Below are positions 24,130 to 32,904 of a stretch of 33,182 nucleotides of DNA, piece after piece (position 1 is the first letter of the stretch; each line of letters starts with the position of its first letter). Origin of the DNA: Pseudomonadota bacterium (lineage in GTDB: Bacteria > Pseudomonadota > Gammaproteobacteria > Steroidobacterales > Steroidobacteraceae); NCBI GenBank assembly GCA_025355245.1, contig JANXZZ010000338.1, forward strand, positions 1-33,182, in the 5' to 3' direction. Both the position numbers and the translations under genes were made by a program. Below the pieces are notes generated by a model, which saw only the letters and a program-made list of their open reading frames with translations, had not been told where the DNA came from and searched no databases.

Positions 24130-25635
24130 ATGCAAAGTACTTTCGACTCCGTCGACGCCGGGCCCCGCGACGCGGGTCGCGCGAGCCTCAAGAGCTGGCT
24201 GTGGAGCATCGGTGTCGGCGCCGCAGCGGCCGCGGTGCTTTACGCGGCGGAACCCGGCATCAACTGGCTGCTGATGACGCTCGCGGTCGGTGTCGCGCTC
24301 GTGGCCGTCGAGCGCCCGCACGGCACGGCGCTTCGCTCGCGCCGCTATCGGGCCGTCGCGCTGGTGGTCGTGCTCGCCGGAGCCGCCGCCGTGACGGACG
24401 ATTCGGCCGTCCACGTGCTGCTGCTGGTCGCGATCCTCTGGCTCGGCGCACTCGTTGCATGCCTCGCGGCAGGACTGCCGCCGGCATCGGCCGGCCCCGG
24501 CCGCCTCGCCGCCGCGCCATTCGTCGCGCCGCTGCTGATCGCGCGCGAGGCGACGGCGGTCGTTGGGCAGGGCGTCAAGAACGTCGGCACCGAGCACAGT
24601 ATTCCGCCGATGCGGGGTCTCGCGCTGGCGCTGCTGGTCGTTGCGCCGCTGTTCGCGCTGCTCGGCGAGGCGGACCCCACGTTTCGCACCACGCGCGATG
24701 AGCTCGTCAGACTGCTGACCAGCCTCGAAGGCCTGGGCCGCGCGATCTTCGCGATCTGCGTCGCGGTCGCCTTGCTCGGCTACCTCAACCTCTCGCGTCG
24801 CACGGCGGAACGCGGTGCGTCGCTGGCGCTGCCGGTCGAGCGGATCCCGCGGCACACGGACGTCGAACGGCTGATCGTGCTCGTGTCCGTCGCGGCGCTG
24901 TTCGCGGTTTTCCTCGGCCTGCAGGTCTCCTACCTGTTCGGCAACCCGGGTGCCGCCGTCGCGAGCGGGACGACGCTCGCCGAGGCGGTACACCGCGGTT
25001 TCGTAGAGATGTCCATCGTAGTGGCGCTGACGGCTGCGGTCATGGCCTTTCTCGACCGCGACGCGCGCCGCGGCGAGCGCGAGGGATACGTGCGCGCAGT
25101 GAGCTGCCTCGTGCTGGTCGAATGCCTCGTGATCCTCGTCTCCGCCTACCATCGGCTCTCCGCCTATGAGTTCGCGTACGGCTACACGGAGTTTCGGATC
25201 TACGTGCGGCTGTACGTGGGCTTCCTCGCCGTGACCGTGCTGCTGCTCGCGGTCGAACTCGGCCGCGGCATGGACGTCGCGCGTCTCTGCTGGCGGGTGT
25301 CGGTCGCGGCACTGGCGGCGCTCGCCTTGCTCGGCTACTGGAACCATTCGGCGTGGATAGTGCGCACGAACGCCGAGCGCTTCGCGCGCACCGGCCAGAT
25401 CGACGTCGCCTACTTGGCCGCGACCTCGAGCGACGGACTGCCCGAGATCGTCCGCGTGCTGCCGCGTCTCGAGCCGAAGGACCGCGCGTACGCGGTCGCG
25501 CGCCTCTGCGAGCGTCCGGAATACCGGGCCTGCACCGGCAAGTCCGACCTCAAGTCACACCCCTGGTACGAATGGAACCTGCGGCGCAGCGCCGCGGCGC
25601 AGGCCATCACGGAGCTATCCCATGAAAATCCCTAA
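24130..25635 (+). CDS. DUF4173/DUF4153 multispanning membrane protein
   Basis: The 501-residue protein has about eleven membrane helices and the family segment AYHRLSAYEFAYGYTEFRIYVRLYVGF. Its C-terminal soluble part begins after LLGYWNHSAWIVRTNAERFARTGQIDVAYLA and runs to the end. Function is unknown. The ATG at 24130 is the only start before the first helix and lacks a clear ribosome site. An AAAGTACTTT palindrome lies at codons 2-5, matching the half-sites at the upstream operon promoter, so the winged-helix protein may regulate it. The next small gene starts within its last codons. Confidence 0.8.
   Translation: MQSTFDSVDAGPRDAGRASLKSWLWSIGVGAAAAAVLYAAEPGINWLLMTLAVGVALVAVERPHGTALRSRRYRAVALVVVLAGAAAVTDDSAVHVLLLVAILWLGALVACLAAGLPPASAGPGRLAAAPFVAPLLIAREATAVVGQGVKNVGTEHSIPPMRGLALALLVVAPLFALLGEADPTFRTTRDELVRLLTSLEGLGRAIFAICVAVALLGYLNLSRRTAERGASLALPVERIPRHTDVERLIVLVSVAALFAVFLGLQVSYLFGNPGAAVASGTTLAEAVHRGFVEMSIVVALTAAVMAFLDRDARRGEREGYVRAVSCLVLVECLVILVSAYHRLSAYEFAYGYTEFRIYVRLYVGFLAVTVLLLAVELGRGMDVARLCWRVSVAALAALALLGYWNHSAWIVRTNAERFARTGQIDVAYLAATSSDGLPEIVRVLPRLEPKDRAYAVARLCERPEYRACTGKSDLKSHPWYEWNLRRSAAAQAITELSHENP
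24134..24143. promoter_or_regulatory. AAAGTACTTT palindrome at the start of the DUF4173 gene
   Basis: A perfect 10-bp palindrome built from the same AAAGTA half-site as the 23002-23020 dyad, with GCAAAGTACTT shared between the two places. It overlaps the first codons, a position where a bound repressor would block transcription. Confidence 0.45.
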
Positions 25636-25801
25636 TTCCGCCTCCGCACACGTCCGCATCGGACTCGTCGGCGGGCGGCCGCTCGATGCCATCCTGCAGA
25701 TCCGGGTCCGCTGCTGGCTCACGCGCGTCGCCTGCCTGATCGAGCGTCGCGACACGCCGCACACGGAGGCCACGCCGCGTCCAGCGCCGGAGCCGAGGTG
25801 A
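25622..25801 (+). CDS. 59-residue protein, translationally coupled, unknown function
   Basis: An ATG at 25622, with GGAG seven bases upstream, overlaps the DUF4173 stop by 14 bases. The frame ends in TGA that overlaps the GTG start of the next gene (GTGA, 25798-25801), leaving no gap on either side. The product starts MKIPNSASAHVRIGL, has two Cys and ends in a Pro/Glu-rich tail; no membrane helix or family is recognised. The tight coupling at both ends is the evidence that it is real. Confidence 0.55.
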   Translation: MKIPNSASAHVRIGLVGGRPLDAILQIRVRCWLTRVACLIERRDTPHTEATPRPAPEPR

Positions 25802-26253
25802 TCGGCGCGCGGTTAGTGGGCCCCGCGGCGCCCGCATCGCTCCCGGCGTTCCTTCGCGTGACGTTCTCGCAGGCGTTCTGGGCGCCGGCCCTGGTGCTCG
25901 TGTTCTGGGCGACGGCGGCGAAGGGATTCAACGCCTACATCCTGTACCCGTGGCTCGACATACCGACGCACTTCGCCGGCGGCATCGCGGGGGTCTATTT
26001 TCTCGACACGGCGCTCGTCAACTTGCGGCGCATCCTCGGGCCCATCCACCCGGTGCTGCGGCTCGCGCTCGCATTCGGCGGGCTCGCGACCGCGGCGATC
26101 GTCTGGGAATTCCTCGAGTACCTGTCGGACTTCGCCCTCGGCAGCCATCTCAACCTGGGCGTCAGCGATACGCTCTCCGACCTGTTCTTCGGCCTGTTCG
26201 GCGCGGCGGGGGGCGTGGCAATCCGCCTCGCCGAGCGGCGTCGTCGCGCCTAG
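25798..26253 (+). CDS. Integral membrane protein, unknown function
   Basis: The 151-residue protein has about four membrane helices. It carries charged and aromatic residues typical of a family of small membrane proteins: LYPWLDIPTHFAGGIAG, IVWEFLEYLSDF and DTLSDLFFGLFGAAGG, which recall DUF2238/YjdF-like proteins with Asp, His and Glu in the helices. The GTG start is coupled to the preceding 59-residue frame. Role unknown; it ends the rightward operon. Confidence 0.7.
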   Translation: MIGARLVGPAAPASLPAFLRVTFSQAFWAPALVLVFWATAAKGFNAYILYPWLDIPTHFAGGIAGVYFLDTALVNLRRILGPIHPVLRLALAFGGLATAAIVWEFLEYLSDFALGSHLNLGVSDTLSDLFFGLFGAAGGVAIRLAERRRRA

Positions 26254-26362
26254 ATCGTGAGTCGCCAGCGGCGCATCCCGGCGAGGACCGCGAGCGACCG
26301 GCATAGCGCCGTGAAAGTGAGGGCGTCGGCGAGTGAGGAGGCGAGGGGACCGACGCGAGCTG

Positions 26363-27892
26363 CTACCAGCGGAGTTCTCCCATCATCGCGGCGTAGACGC
26401 CGACCCCGTCCCACAGGTTCTGCAGGCGCAGATTCTCGTTCGCCGCGTGCTGGTTGTCGTCGTGGTTCGCGATGGGCAGCCCGATGACCGTCGCGCCGAG
26501 GATGTCCTTGATCAGGTAGATCGGCACGCTGCCGCCCATCATCGGCAGCACAGCGACGGGTTGGCTGGCCGCGGCGCTGGCGGTCGCGATGACCGCACGC
26601 GCGGCCGGCGTCGACATGTCGGAGCGCAGCGCCGGATATCCCGTGTCCCACTCCAGGCGCACGATGCGCGGGTGGGCGAGGCGCGTCGCGCGATCCGGCT
26701 CCTCGCCGACGACGGTCCAGCCACGGGTGGCGAGGAACTCTTCGAGCCGTGCGCGCACGCGCTCCGGCGTCTGGTCCGGCACGAGCCGAAAATCGATCGC
26801 GACGATCGCTTCCGTCGGTATGGAGTTGGTTGCGGCGACGCCCACCTGGCCCGCGCGGATTCCGCGGATGTTGAGGGCCGGGCGCATCAGGCTGGCGGGC
26901 AGGCCTTCGGTGCCTTCCGAGCGCCCGATGGCGAATTCCGTCCTGAGCGCGTCCTCCACCGGCGGCAGCGCCGCGATCGCCTGGCGCTCGGCGGAAGTCA
27001 CCGGGCGCACGTCATCGAGGAAGCCCGGGATCAGGATGCGCCCGTCGTCGTCGCGCAGCTCCGCGACCAGACGCGCGGCCATCGCTGCGGGATTCGGCAC
27101 CCAGTTGCCGTAGTGGCCGTCGTGCAGTGCGCGCAGCGGCCCGTAGATCGTCGCCTCGACGCCCATCATCCCGCGCGCGCCGAAGTCGACCAGCGGTTTC
27201 CGCGATTGATGGACCGGGCCATCGCCGATGAGCCACAGGTCCGCGGGAAAAAGTGCGCGATGCGCCGTCAGGATCGCGGCCAGGTGCGGCGAGCCCGCCT
27301 CTTCCTCGCCTTCCCACGCGACGCGGATGTTTACCGACGGCTTGCGCCCGGCGGCCTTGAGCGCATCGAAGGCCGCGAGGAAGGCAACGATCGCCGCCTT
27401 GTCGTCACCGGTCGCCCGTCCGAACAGTCGCCACTCCGGACTGAACGGGGTCGGAGCGCTGCGCCAGTCGATCTCGTGCTCGCCGGAACCGAGGGAGCCG
27501 CTGCGCATGACCGGCGCGAACGGATCCGCGCTCCACTGCGAGAGCGTGACCGGCTGCCCGTCGTAATGTGCGTAGAAGACCACCGTGCGCTTCGCACCCC
27601 GCGTATCGAAGGAGCCGAACACCAGCGGCGCGGTGCCGGGCCCCGCGGACAGCTGCGTGACCGTGAAGCCGCGCGCGGCGAGCCAGCCACCAATCCGCTC
27701 GGCGGTCGCGGTCAGGCCTGCGGGATCCGCCTCGACGCTGCGCAGGCTCACGAGCTCGGCGAGACGGCCGACGATTTCCTTCTCGTGCGTCGCGCGGTAG
27801 CGCTCCACCTGGATCCGCAGCTTGTCCGGTGGGGTTGCGTGCGCGCAGATCGGGACGAGCGCAGCGAGGAACACCAGGGCAACGCGGTTCAT
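26363..27892 (-). CDS. Secreted M20-family metallopeptidase (dipeptidase-like)
   Basis: The 509-residue precursor has a signal peptide at residues 1-19. The M20 di-zinc site is visible: His109 and Asp111 in FYAHYDGQPV, Asp in GRATGDDKAA (163-164), Glu-Glu in WEGEEEAGSP (194-197), Asp in LIGDGPVH and the C-terminal His in HAANENLRLQN. A dimerisation lid is inserted between. The combination resembles CNDP/peptidase T-like dipeptidases, so it probably trims short peptides in the periplasm. GAGGAGCGTCC precedes the ATG. It is 44 bp downstream of the amidohydrolase gene, likely one transcript, perhaps for peptide or imide scavenging. Confidence 0.9.
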   Translation of the reverse strand: MNRVALVFLAALVPICAHATPPDKLRIQVERYRATHEKEIVGRLAELVSLRSVEADPAGLTATAERIGGWLAARGFTVTQLSAGPGTAPLVFGSFDTRGAKRTVVFYAHYDGQPVTLSQWSADPFAPVMRSGSLGSGEHEIDWRSAPTPFSPEWRLFGRATGDDKAAIVAFLAAFDALKAAGRKPSVNIRVAWEGEEEAGSPHLAAILTAHRALFPADLWLIGDGPVHQSRKPLVDFGARGMMGVEATIYGPLRALHDGHYGNWVPNPAAMAARLVAELRDDDGRILIPGFLDDVRPVTSAERQAIAALPPVEDALRTEFAIGRSEGTEGLPASLMRPALNIRGIRAGQVGVAATNSIPTEAIVAIDFRLVPDQTPERVRARLEEFLATRGWTVVGEEPDRATRLAHPRIVRLEWDTGYPALRSDMSTPAARAVIATASAAASQPVAVLPMMGGSVPIYLIKDILGATVIGLPIANHDDNQHAANENLRLQNLWDGVGVYAAMMGELRW

Positions 27893-27936
27893 GGACGCTC
27901 CTCGGAATCGCTCGACGGTCGGGTTGCCGCGAGCCG

Positions 27937-29208
27937 TCAGTCCTGGCGGTAGACGACACCCTGCTTCATCACGAAGCGGACGTCCTCGAGCGCGCGCACG
28001 TTCGCGAGCGGGTCGCCGCGTACGGCGATCACGTCGGCAATCTTCCCGGGCTGGATCGCGCCGAGCTTGTCACCGATGCCGAGCAGGTCGGCGCCGCCCA
28101 CGGTCGCCGACTGTATCGCCTGCATCGGCGTCATGCCGTTCTCGACCATCAGCGCGAACTCGCGCGCGTTTTCACCAAAGGCACACACGCCAATATCGGT
28201 GCCAAAGGCGATCTTGACGCCGGCGGCGACGGCCTTGCGGAAATTCTGGAAGTGCGCGGCGGAGATCTGTTGCGACTTGGCGATGAATTCCGCGGGGTAG
28301 CCCTCGCCGATGCAGCCGTGCACCTCGAGAGTCGGCACCAGGTAGGTGCCGTGCTGCTTCATAAGCGCGCGGCCTTCCTCGTCGAGCATGGTGCCGTGCT
28401 CGATCGAGGCGACGCCGGCGCGGACGGCCGCCTTGATGCCCTCGGCGCCGTGGCCGTGCACGGCCACCTTGAGGCCGAAGTTGTGCGCCTCCTCGACGGC
28501 CGCCTCAAGTTCCTCGCGAGTCGACTCGCGGCCGAAGGGATTGCTGTTGTGCGTGAGCACGGCGCCCGTCGCGAACAGCTTGATGACGTCGACCCGCTGG
28601 CCGGCGAGGGCGCGGATCCGTTCGCGGACTTCGGTCGGCGAATTGGCGTTGCCAAAGCGCAGGTCCCAGGGGAGCGTCACGTCGGGCGCGAAGCCGGTGA
28701 CGGCACCGGCGCCGCCGGCGATCGTCACGAACGCGCCCGCGACGTACATGCGCGGGCCGACCACGTCGCCGCGGTTGATCGCATCGCGAAGCGCGACGTC
28801 GACGAGCGCGCGGTAGGAGCCGAGGTCGCGGACGGTCGTGAACCCGGACAGCAACACGGTGCGCGCGCTAGGCAACGAGCCGAACGCCCGCTCCGCCGCG
28901 GTGTGCTCGAGCTCGCTGAGCGGATCCTTGCTCTTCTGGTCGATCGTCAGGTGCGTGTGGGCATCGATGAGCCCCGGCAACACCGTGAAGGCACCGAGGT
29001 CGATGATCTTCGCGCCCGCGGGCTCGGCCACCGACGGACCGACCGACTCGATGATGCCGTCACGGATCACGATCGTCTGGTGATCGAGCATCCGGCCACC
29101 CTGGGGATCGAGCAGGTGGCCGGCGCGGATGATCGTGACCTCGGCCGCAGCCGCTCCCGCCAGTCCAAGCGCGAGCACGGTCCAGCCGACCAGCGTGACT
29201 GCCTTCAT
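27937..29208 (-). CDS. Secreted amidohydrolase (imidazolonepropionase-like prolidase family)
   Basis: The 423-residue precursor has a signal peptide at 1-22. The amidohydrolase TIM barrel keeps the metal ligands: His84 and His86 in DAHTHL, carboxylated Lys210 in VIKLFATGA, His in VAVHGHG (251-253), His271 in SIEHGT and Asp338 in FGTDIG. This branch includes Xaa-Pro and Xaa-Arg dipeptidases; exported members often cleave N-acyl or dipeptide amides. The start at 29208 with GGGGAGACGCA is chosen over a longer open frame reaching 29580. It lies 55 bp downstream of the 11-residue-repeat gene, with the M20 peptidase next, so a small peptide-degrading group is likely. Confidence 0.9.
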   Translation of the reverse strand: MKAVTLVGWTVLALGLAGAAAAEVTIIRAGHLLDPQGGRMLDHQTIVIRDGIIESVGPSVAEPAGAKIIDLGAFTVLPGLIDAHTHLTIDQKSKDPLSELEHTAAERAFGSLPSARTVLLSGFTTVRDLGSYRALVDVALRDAINRGDVVGPRMYVAGAFVTIAGGAGAVTGFAPDVTLPWDLRFGNANSPTEVRERIRALAGQRVDVIKLFATGAVLTHNSNPFGRESTREELEAAVEEAHNFGLKVAVHGHGAEGIKAAVRAGVASIEHGTMLDEEGRALMKQHGTYLVPTLEVHGCIGEGYPAEFIAKSQQISAAHFQNFRKAVAAGVKIAFGTDIGVCAFGENAREFALMVENGMTPMQAIQSATVGGADLLGIGDKLGAIQPGKIADVIAVRGDPLANVRALEDVRFVMKQGVVYRQD

Positions 29209-29263
29209 TGCGTCTCCCCGAACTGTTGGTTTTTGATTCGCCGGGGCGACGGCGCTTGCGCCG

Positions 29264-29608
29264 CTAGTGCGGTGCGGCAGGCGCCGGCGCCGTTGCCGTT
29301 GCCGGACCCTCGGCCTCAGCCGACTTGTCGGGCTTGACGGCCGCCTTGACCTTCTGCGCGCCTTTCTTGGCCGCGTGCGCGACCTTGATCGCGCCTTCCT
29401 TTGCCGCCTCGCCGACCGCCTTCGCATCGCGCGACACGGCCGCGCCGACTTCCTTTGCATCGCGCGACACGGTCGCGCCGACTTCCTTGGCGCGGTCCGA
29501 CAGCGACTTGTCGTTTGCGGTGGGCGGCGGGTCGTCCGCACAGAGCGCTGCGGGTGCCGCGAGCACGAGCGCAAGGGCAAGGACGACTGCGGGGGTACTC
29601 GTGTTCAT
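29264..29608 (-). CDS. Small exported protein with five 11-residue repeats (LEA-like)
   Basis: The 114-residue precursor has a signal peptide at about residues 1-23. Residues 41-95 consist of five consecutive 11-residue units: KEVGATVSRDA, KEVGAAVSRDA, KAVGEAAKEGA, IKVAHAAKKGA and a more diverged fifth. Units 1 and 2 are nearly identical also in DNA. The 11-residue amphipathic period is the feature of group 3 LEA-type and apolipoprotein-like helices that bind membranes or protect proteins. The tail is Ala/Pro-rich. It sits between the polyene-type cluster and the amidohydrolase gene, on the same strand. Function is inferred only from the repeat type. Confidence 0.7.
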   Translation of the reverse strand: MNTSTPAVVLALALVLAAPAALCADDPPPTANDKSLSDRAKEVGATVSRDAKEVGAAVSRDAKAVGEAAKEGAIKVAHAAKKGAQKVKAAVKPDKSAEAEGPATATAPAPAAPH

Positions 29609-29715
29609 GGGCGCTTTCTACCGTGGTCCGACGAGCGCGAAGTCTAGCGCATCGGACCGCGCCGAGCCGATCAGGGTCGGCCCGCAAAACCCGATTCGGC
29701 GCACCCCTACGTCCG

Positions 29716-30447
29716 TCAGGCCATTCCGCCGTTGACCGAGATCGTCTGGCCGGTGATGTACGAGGCGTCGTCCGAGGCGAGGAAGGCCACAAGGGCCGCG
29801 ACCTCCTCCGGCAGGCCCGGCCGTTTCATCGGGACCAGCGTTGCCACGGCCTCGGCGTCGAAAGCCTTCTCGCTCATGCGCCCGGCGATGATTCCGGGCG
29901 CCACCGCGTTCACGGTGATGCCGCGGGTCGCAAGCTCGATCGCCAGCGAGCGGGTGGCGGCGATCAGCGCGCCCTTGGCCGCGGCGTAGTTGACCTGGCC
30001 GCGATTGCCGATCAGCGCCGCGACCGAGGACATGTTGATGATGCGCCCCCAGCGGCTGCGGATCATCGGCAGCGTCAGCGGCCGGGTCACGTTGAAGAAG
30101 CCGTTGACGGTCACGTCGATCACGCGGTGCCACTGCTCGGCGCTCATTCCCGGGAACGGCACATCGTCGTGGATACCGGCATTGTTGACGAGGATCTGGA
30201 TGGCGGAGTCCGCAACGAGCGCCTCGAGCCGCTCGCGCGTGGCTTCCGCATCCGTCACGTCGAGGACCACGAGCTCGCTGCAGGCGCGTGTCGTGTTGAG
30301 CTCGGCGACCAGAGCGCTCGCCGCAGCGGGATTGCGGTTCGCGTGCACGTACACGAAATGCCCGGCGGCGGCGAGCCGCCGGCACACGGCCGAGCCGATG
30401 TCACCGCTCGCGCCGGTCACCAGGGCCCGCTTGGCTGGACTGTTCAT
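29716..30447 (-). CDS. FabG-type 3-oxoacyl-ACP reductase of the polyene cluster
   Basis: The 243-residue short-chain dehydrogenase has the NAD(P) motif TGASGDIGS, LVNNAG and the catalytic triad Ser-Tyr-Lys in NMSSVAALIGNRGQVNYAAAKGA, followed by PGIIAGRM. It reduces 3-oxoacyl-ACP in polyene chain extension (ApeQ position). The ATG at 30447 has GAGG six bases upstream and lies two bases past the dehydratase stop; TTG at 30453 would overlap the stop. It is the last gene of the cluster in this direction; no second ketosynthase follows, unlike typical aryl-polyene clusters. Confidence 0.9.
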   Translation of the reverse strand: MNSPAKRALVTGASGDIGSAVCRRLAAAGHFVYVHANRNPAAASALVAELNTTRACSELVVLDVTDAEATRERLEALVADSAIQILVNNAGIHDDVPFPGMSAEQWHRVIDVTVNGFFNVTRPLTLPMIRSRWGRIINMSSVAALIGNRGQVNYAAAKGALIAATRSLAIELATRGITVNAVAPGIIAGRMSEKAFDAEAVATLVPMKRPGLPEEVAALVAFLASDDASYITGQTISVNGGMA

Positions 30448-30449
30448 CG

Positions 30450-30911
30450 TCAACCTCGTTCCGAATCCAACGGGCGGGTGTCCGCGACGAAGGCGATCGC
30501 CGCGCGTCCGGCAAGGAGCGTGCGCGTCCCCGCCGACAGTGCGAAGTCATAAAGTACCATCCCGGCGTCGCCGTGGACGCAGGTCGCGCTGGCAACGAGG
30601 TCGTCCGTGATGTCATCGAGCCGCGCGACGCTGAGCGTGACGCCGCGCGCGCTCGCCAGCATGCCGGCGCGGGGACGCCCGGGCGCGGTCGTCGCGAGCA
30701 GTGCGCCGTGGATGGCCATGGCCTGCGCCGCGTACTCGATGCCGCAGGCCGCGCCGAGCTGGCCGCGCGCGCGCAGTGGGTTGCCGGGCGAGAGGTGGCT
30801 GCGACTTAGGCAGCGGATCCCGGCGGGACTCCATTCGATGACCTCGTCGAGCAGGCACATCGCGCCCTGGTGCGGAACGTGCGCGGCGATCCAGGCACGG
30901 TTTAGCTGCAC
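30450..30911 (-). CDS. Hotdog-fold 3-hydroxyacyl-ACP dehydratase (ApeP/ApeI-like)
   Basis: The 153-residue protein has the FabZ-like signature HQGAMCLLDEV, with the catalytic His at 14, and GIEYAAQAMAIHG with the catalytic Glu59. It would dehydrate 3-hydroxyacyl-ACP to build the conjugated double bonds of an aryl polyene. GTG start at 30911 overlaps the preceding gene by ten bases; the next gene starts two bases past its stop. Confidence 0.87.
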   Translation of the reverse strand: MQLNRAWIAAHVPHQGAMCLLDEVIEWSPAGIRCLSRSHLSPGNPLRARGQLGAACGIEYAAQAMAIHGALLATTAPGRPRAGMLASARGVTLSVARLDDITDDLVASATCVHGDAGMVLYDFALSAGTRTLLAGRAAIAFVADTRPLDSERG

Positions 30912-31702
30912 GGCGTGATCTCGATTCTGAGCACCGCGGGCGCGAGGTAATCCACGTTGACCGTCGCGGGCCTGCCGAGCGCAATCGCCTCGAGCAGGAT
31001 GAGCGATTGCGCGGCAGGAATCGTCTCCGGGAGCTTGCCGAGATCGGGATGTCGCGGTCGGTCGGCGCGTCCGTCTTCGAGGCGCGCAGTCAACCTAACG
31101 AGCGCCGTAGCGTCGCGCGTCGGCTTCATCACGAAGGCGACGCCGAAAGGCGCCGTGACGGGGCGAGTCGCGCGCAGCGGCTCCGGATAGTCGAGGTCGT
31201 AGGCGATCAACGCCGTCTCGCGCCCGCTGCACGCAGTCTGGGCGAGCGCCTCGAGCAGGCCCGCGGCGAAGCTCGCATCGTAGGCGCACACGGTCGTCGT
31301 CGGCACCTGCGCGCCCGCGGCGATGCTCCAGTAGCCCGCCGGCGCGTTATGCACCGAGTTGTGAAAGCGCGTCGGCGACAGCGCGCGCTGGCTCGACGCG
31401 AGTGTCTGGCAGATTGCGTCGCAATTGTCGCCGTCGCCGCCCGAGGATGCGAACACGACCGGGATCAGCTTCGGGTCGATGCCCGCGCGTCGCACCGCCT
31501 CGAGCCCGACCGCGAGAGCGAGCTTGACGACGCGCCCCGTGCGGCGTCGCTCGGTCGGAGGCAGCGTATCCGGCGGCGGCAGAATCGTCGCGGCGGGAAC
31601 GTAGGGTTCCTTGCCCGACAGGACGGATTCGGCGTGGGTCCAGTCGCGAAGCCCGGGGCCGCAGACGCCGATGGCCGCGACGAAGGCGATGAGATCGCTC
31701 AT
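30902..31702 (-). CDS. Beta-ketoacyl-synthase-like N-terminal domain protein (chain-length-factor type)
   Basis: The 266-residue protein matches the ketoacyl-synthase-2 type (PF13723) with the first half of a thiolase fold: LPPTERRRTGRVVKLAL, FASSGGDGDN, RFHNSVHNAPAGYWSIA. The position of the catalytic Cys is occupied by Ala-Tyr-Asp-Ala-Ser (CAYDASFAAGLLE), so it should not condense by itself. In aryl-polyene clusters such proteins accompany the ketosynthase. It overlaps the ketosynthase stop (ATGA). Confidence 0.85.
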   Translation of the reverse strand: MSDLIAFVAAIGVCGPGLRDWTHAESVLSGKEPYVPAATILPPPDTLPPTERRRTGRVVKLALAVGLEAVRRAGIDPKLIPVVFASSGGDGDNCDAICQTLASSQRALSPTRFHNSVHNAPAGYWSIAAGAQVPTTTVCAYDASFAAGLLEALAQTACSGRETALIAYDLDYPEPLRATRPVTAPFGVAFVMKPTRDATALVRLTARLEDGRADRPRHPDLGKLPETIPAAQSLILLEAIALGRPATVNVDYLAPAVLRIEITPCS

Positions 31703-32904
31703 CCGAGCCTGCCAAACACGAGGCTGCAGTTGGTGCCGCCGAAGCCAAAGGAATTGCTGAGCGCGACTGAAATCGGCGCGGCCGTCGTCCGCGTAACGTA
31801 GTTGACGTGCAGTGCGGGGTCGACCGACTCGGTATTGACGCCGCCCGGCACCATGCCCTCCCTGAGCGCAAGCGCCGAGATTACCGCTTCAAGCGCGCCG
31901 GCCGCGCCGAGCGCGTGGCCGCTCGCGCCCTTGGTCGAGCTGCAGGGCACCTCGGCTCCGAGCACGGCGTTGACTGCCGCGGCCTCCGCGCTGTCGTTGC
32001 TCATCGTGCCCGTGCCGTGCAGGTTGACGTAGCCGACTGCCGCGGGCGCGATGCCTGCCGCCGCGAGCGCCGCCTGCATTGCCAGGCGCGCGCCGAGTCC
32101 CTCGGGATGCGGCGTCGAGAGGTGGTAGCCGTCGTTGGACTCGCCGACGCCGAGCAGCGCCACCGCGCGGGCGTCGTCGCGGCGGGAGGGGCGCGCGAGC
32201 AACGCGAACGCGGCGGCCTCGCCGATCGAAATGCCGTTGCGGTCGGCCGCGAATGGACGACACGGTCGCGGCGCCGTCAGTTGCAGCGAATGGAACCCGT
32301 ACAGCGTCGTCAGGCACAGCGAGTCGACGCCACCGACGACCGCGGCGTCGATGACGCCGCGGTCGATCATCCGCTGCGCGGCGCCGAATACCTTGGCGCT
32401 CGAGGAACAGGCGGTCGAGACGACGACGGCGGGCCCGGTGAGCCCGAGGTGTGCGCGCGCGAAGGCTGCGACCGAGTACATATTGTGGGTGCCCGCGTAG
32501 CTGAAGCTCGCGGGCAGCGCGCCGGTCACTGGATCGCGGTGGCGGTAGGCGATTTCGGTCTCGAGGATGCCGGAGGTGCTGCTGCCAAGGAAGATCCCGA
32601 TCCGCCCGGCGCCGAGGCGGTCGGTCGCCGCGCGAACCGCCGCGTGGAAACCGTCCTGCTCGAGTGCCAGCTGTGCGAGACGGTTATTGCGGCAGTCGAA
32701 CTCCCGCAACCGGTCCGCGAGCACGACCCGATCGAGGCCGGGGACGGTACCGACCCAGGTATCGATGTCGACGTCCTCGAAGCGGCACGGCGTGAGACCG
32801 CCGGTCGTCGCGCGCAGCATCGCGAGCGTCGCTTCCGTTCCGAGCCCGAGGCAGCTGGTTGCGGTGAAGTGCGTAAGCACAAGTGGTGTAGCCGTGGGGC
32901 TCAC
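31699..32904 (-). CDS. FabF-like beta-ketoacyl-ACP synthase of the polyene cluster
   Basis: The 401-residue condensing enzyme has the catalytic Cys166 in VSTACSSSAK, His296 in NLHGTGTMSND and His330 in STKGASGHALGAAGALE. It ends with SNSFGFGGTNCSLVF. It would elongate the aryl-polyene chain from malonyl-ACP (ApeO position). The GTG start overlaps the deacetylase stop (GTGA) and has GAGG upstream. Overlaps continue down the cluster, showing one operon. Confidence 0.93.
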   Translation of the reverse strand: MSPTATPLVLTHFTATSCLGLGTEATLAMLRATTGGLTPCRFEDVDIDTWVGTVPGLDRVVLADRLREFDCRNNRLAQLALEQDGFHAAVRAATDRLGAGRIGIFLGSSTSGILETEIAYRHRDPVTGALPASFSYAGTHNMYSVAAFARAHLGLTGPAVVVSTACSSSAKVFGAAQRMIDRGVIDAAVVGGVDSLCLTTLYGFHSLQLTAPRPCRPFAADRNGISIGEAAAFALLARPSRRDDARAVALLGVGESNDGYHLSTPHPEGLGARLAMQAALAAAGIAPAAVGYVNLHGTGTMSNDSAEAAAVNAVLGAEVPCSSTKGASGHALGAAGALEAVISALALREGMVPGGVNTESVDPALHVNYVTRTTAAPISVALSNSFGFGGTNCSLVFGRLG

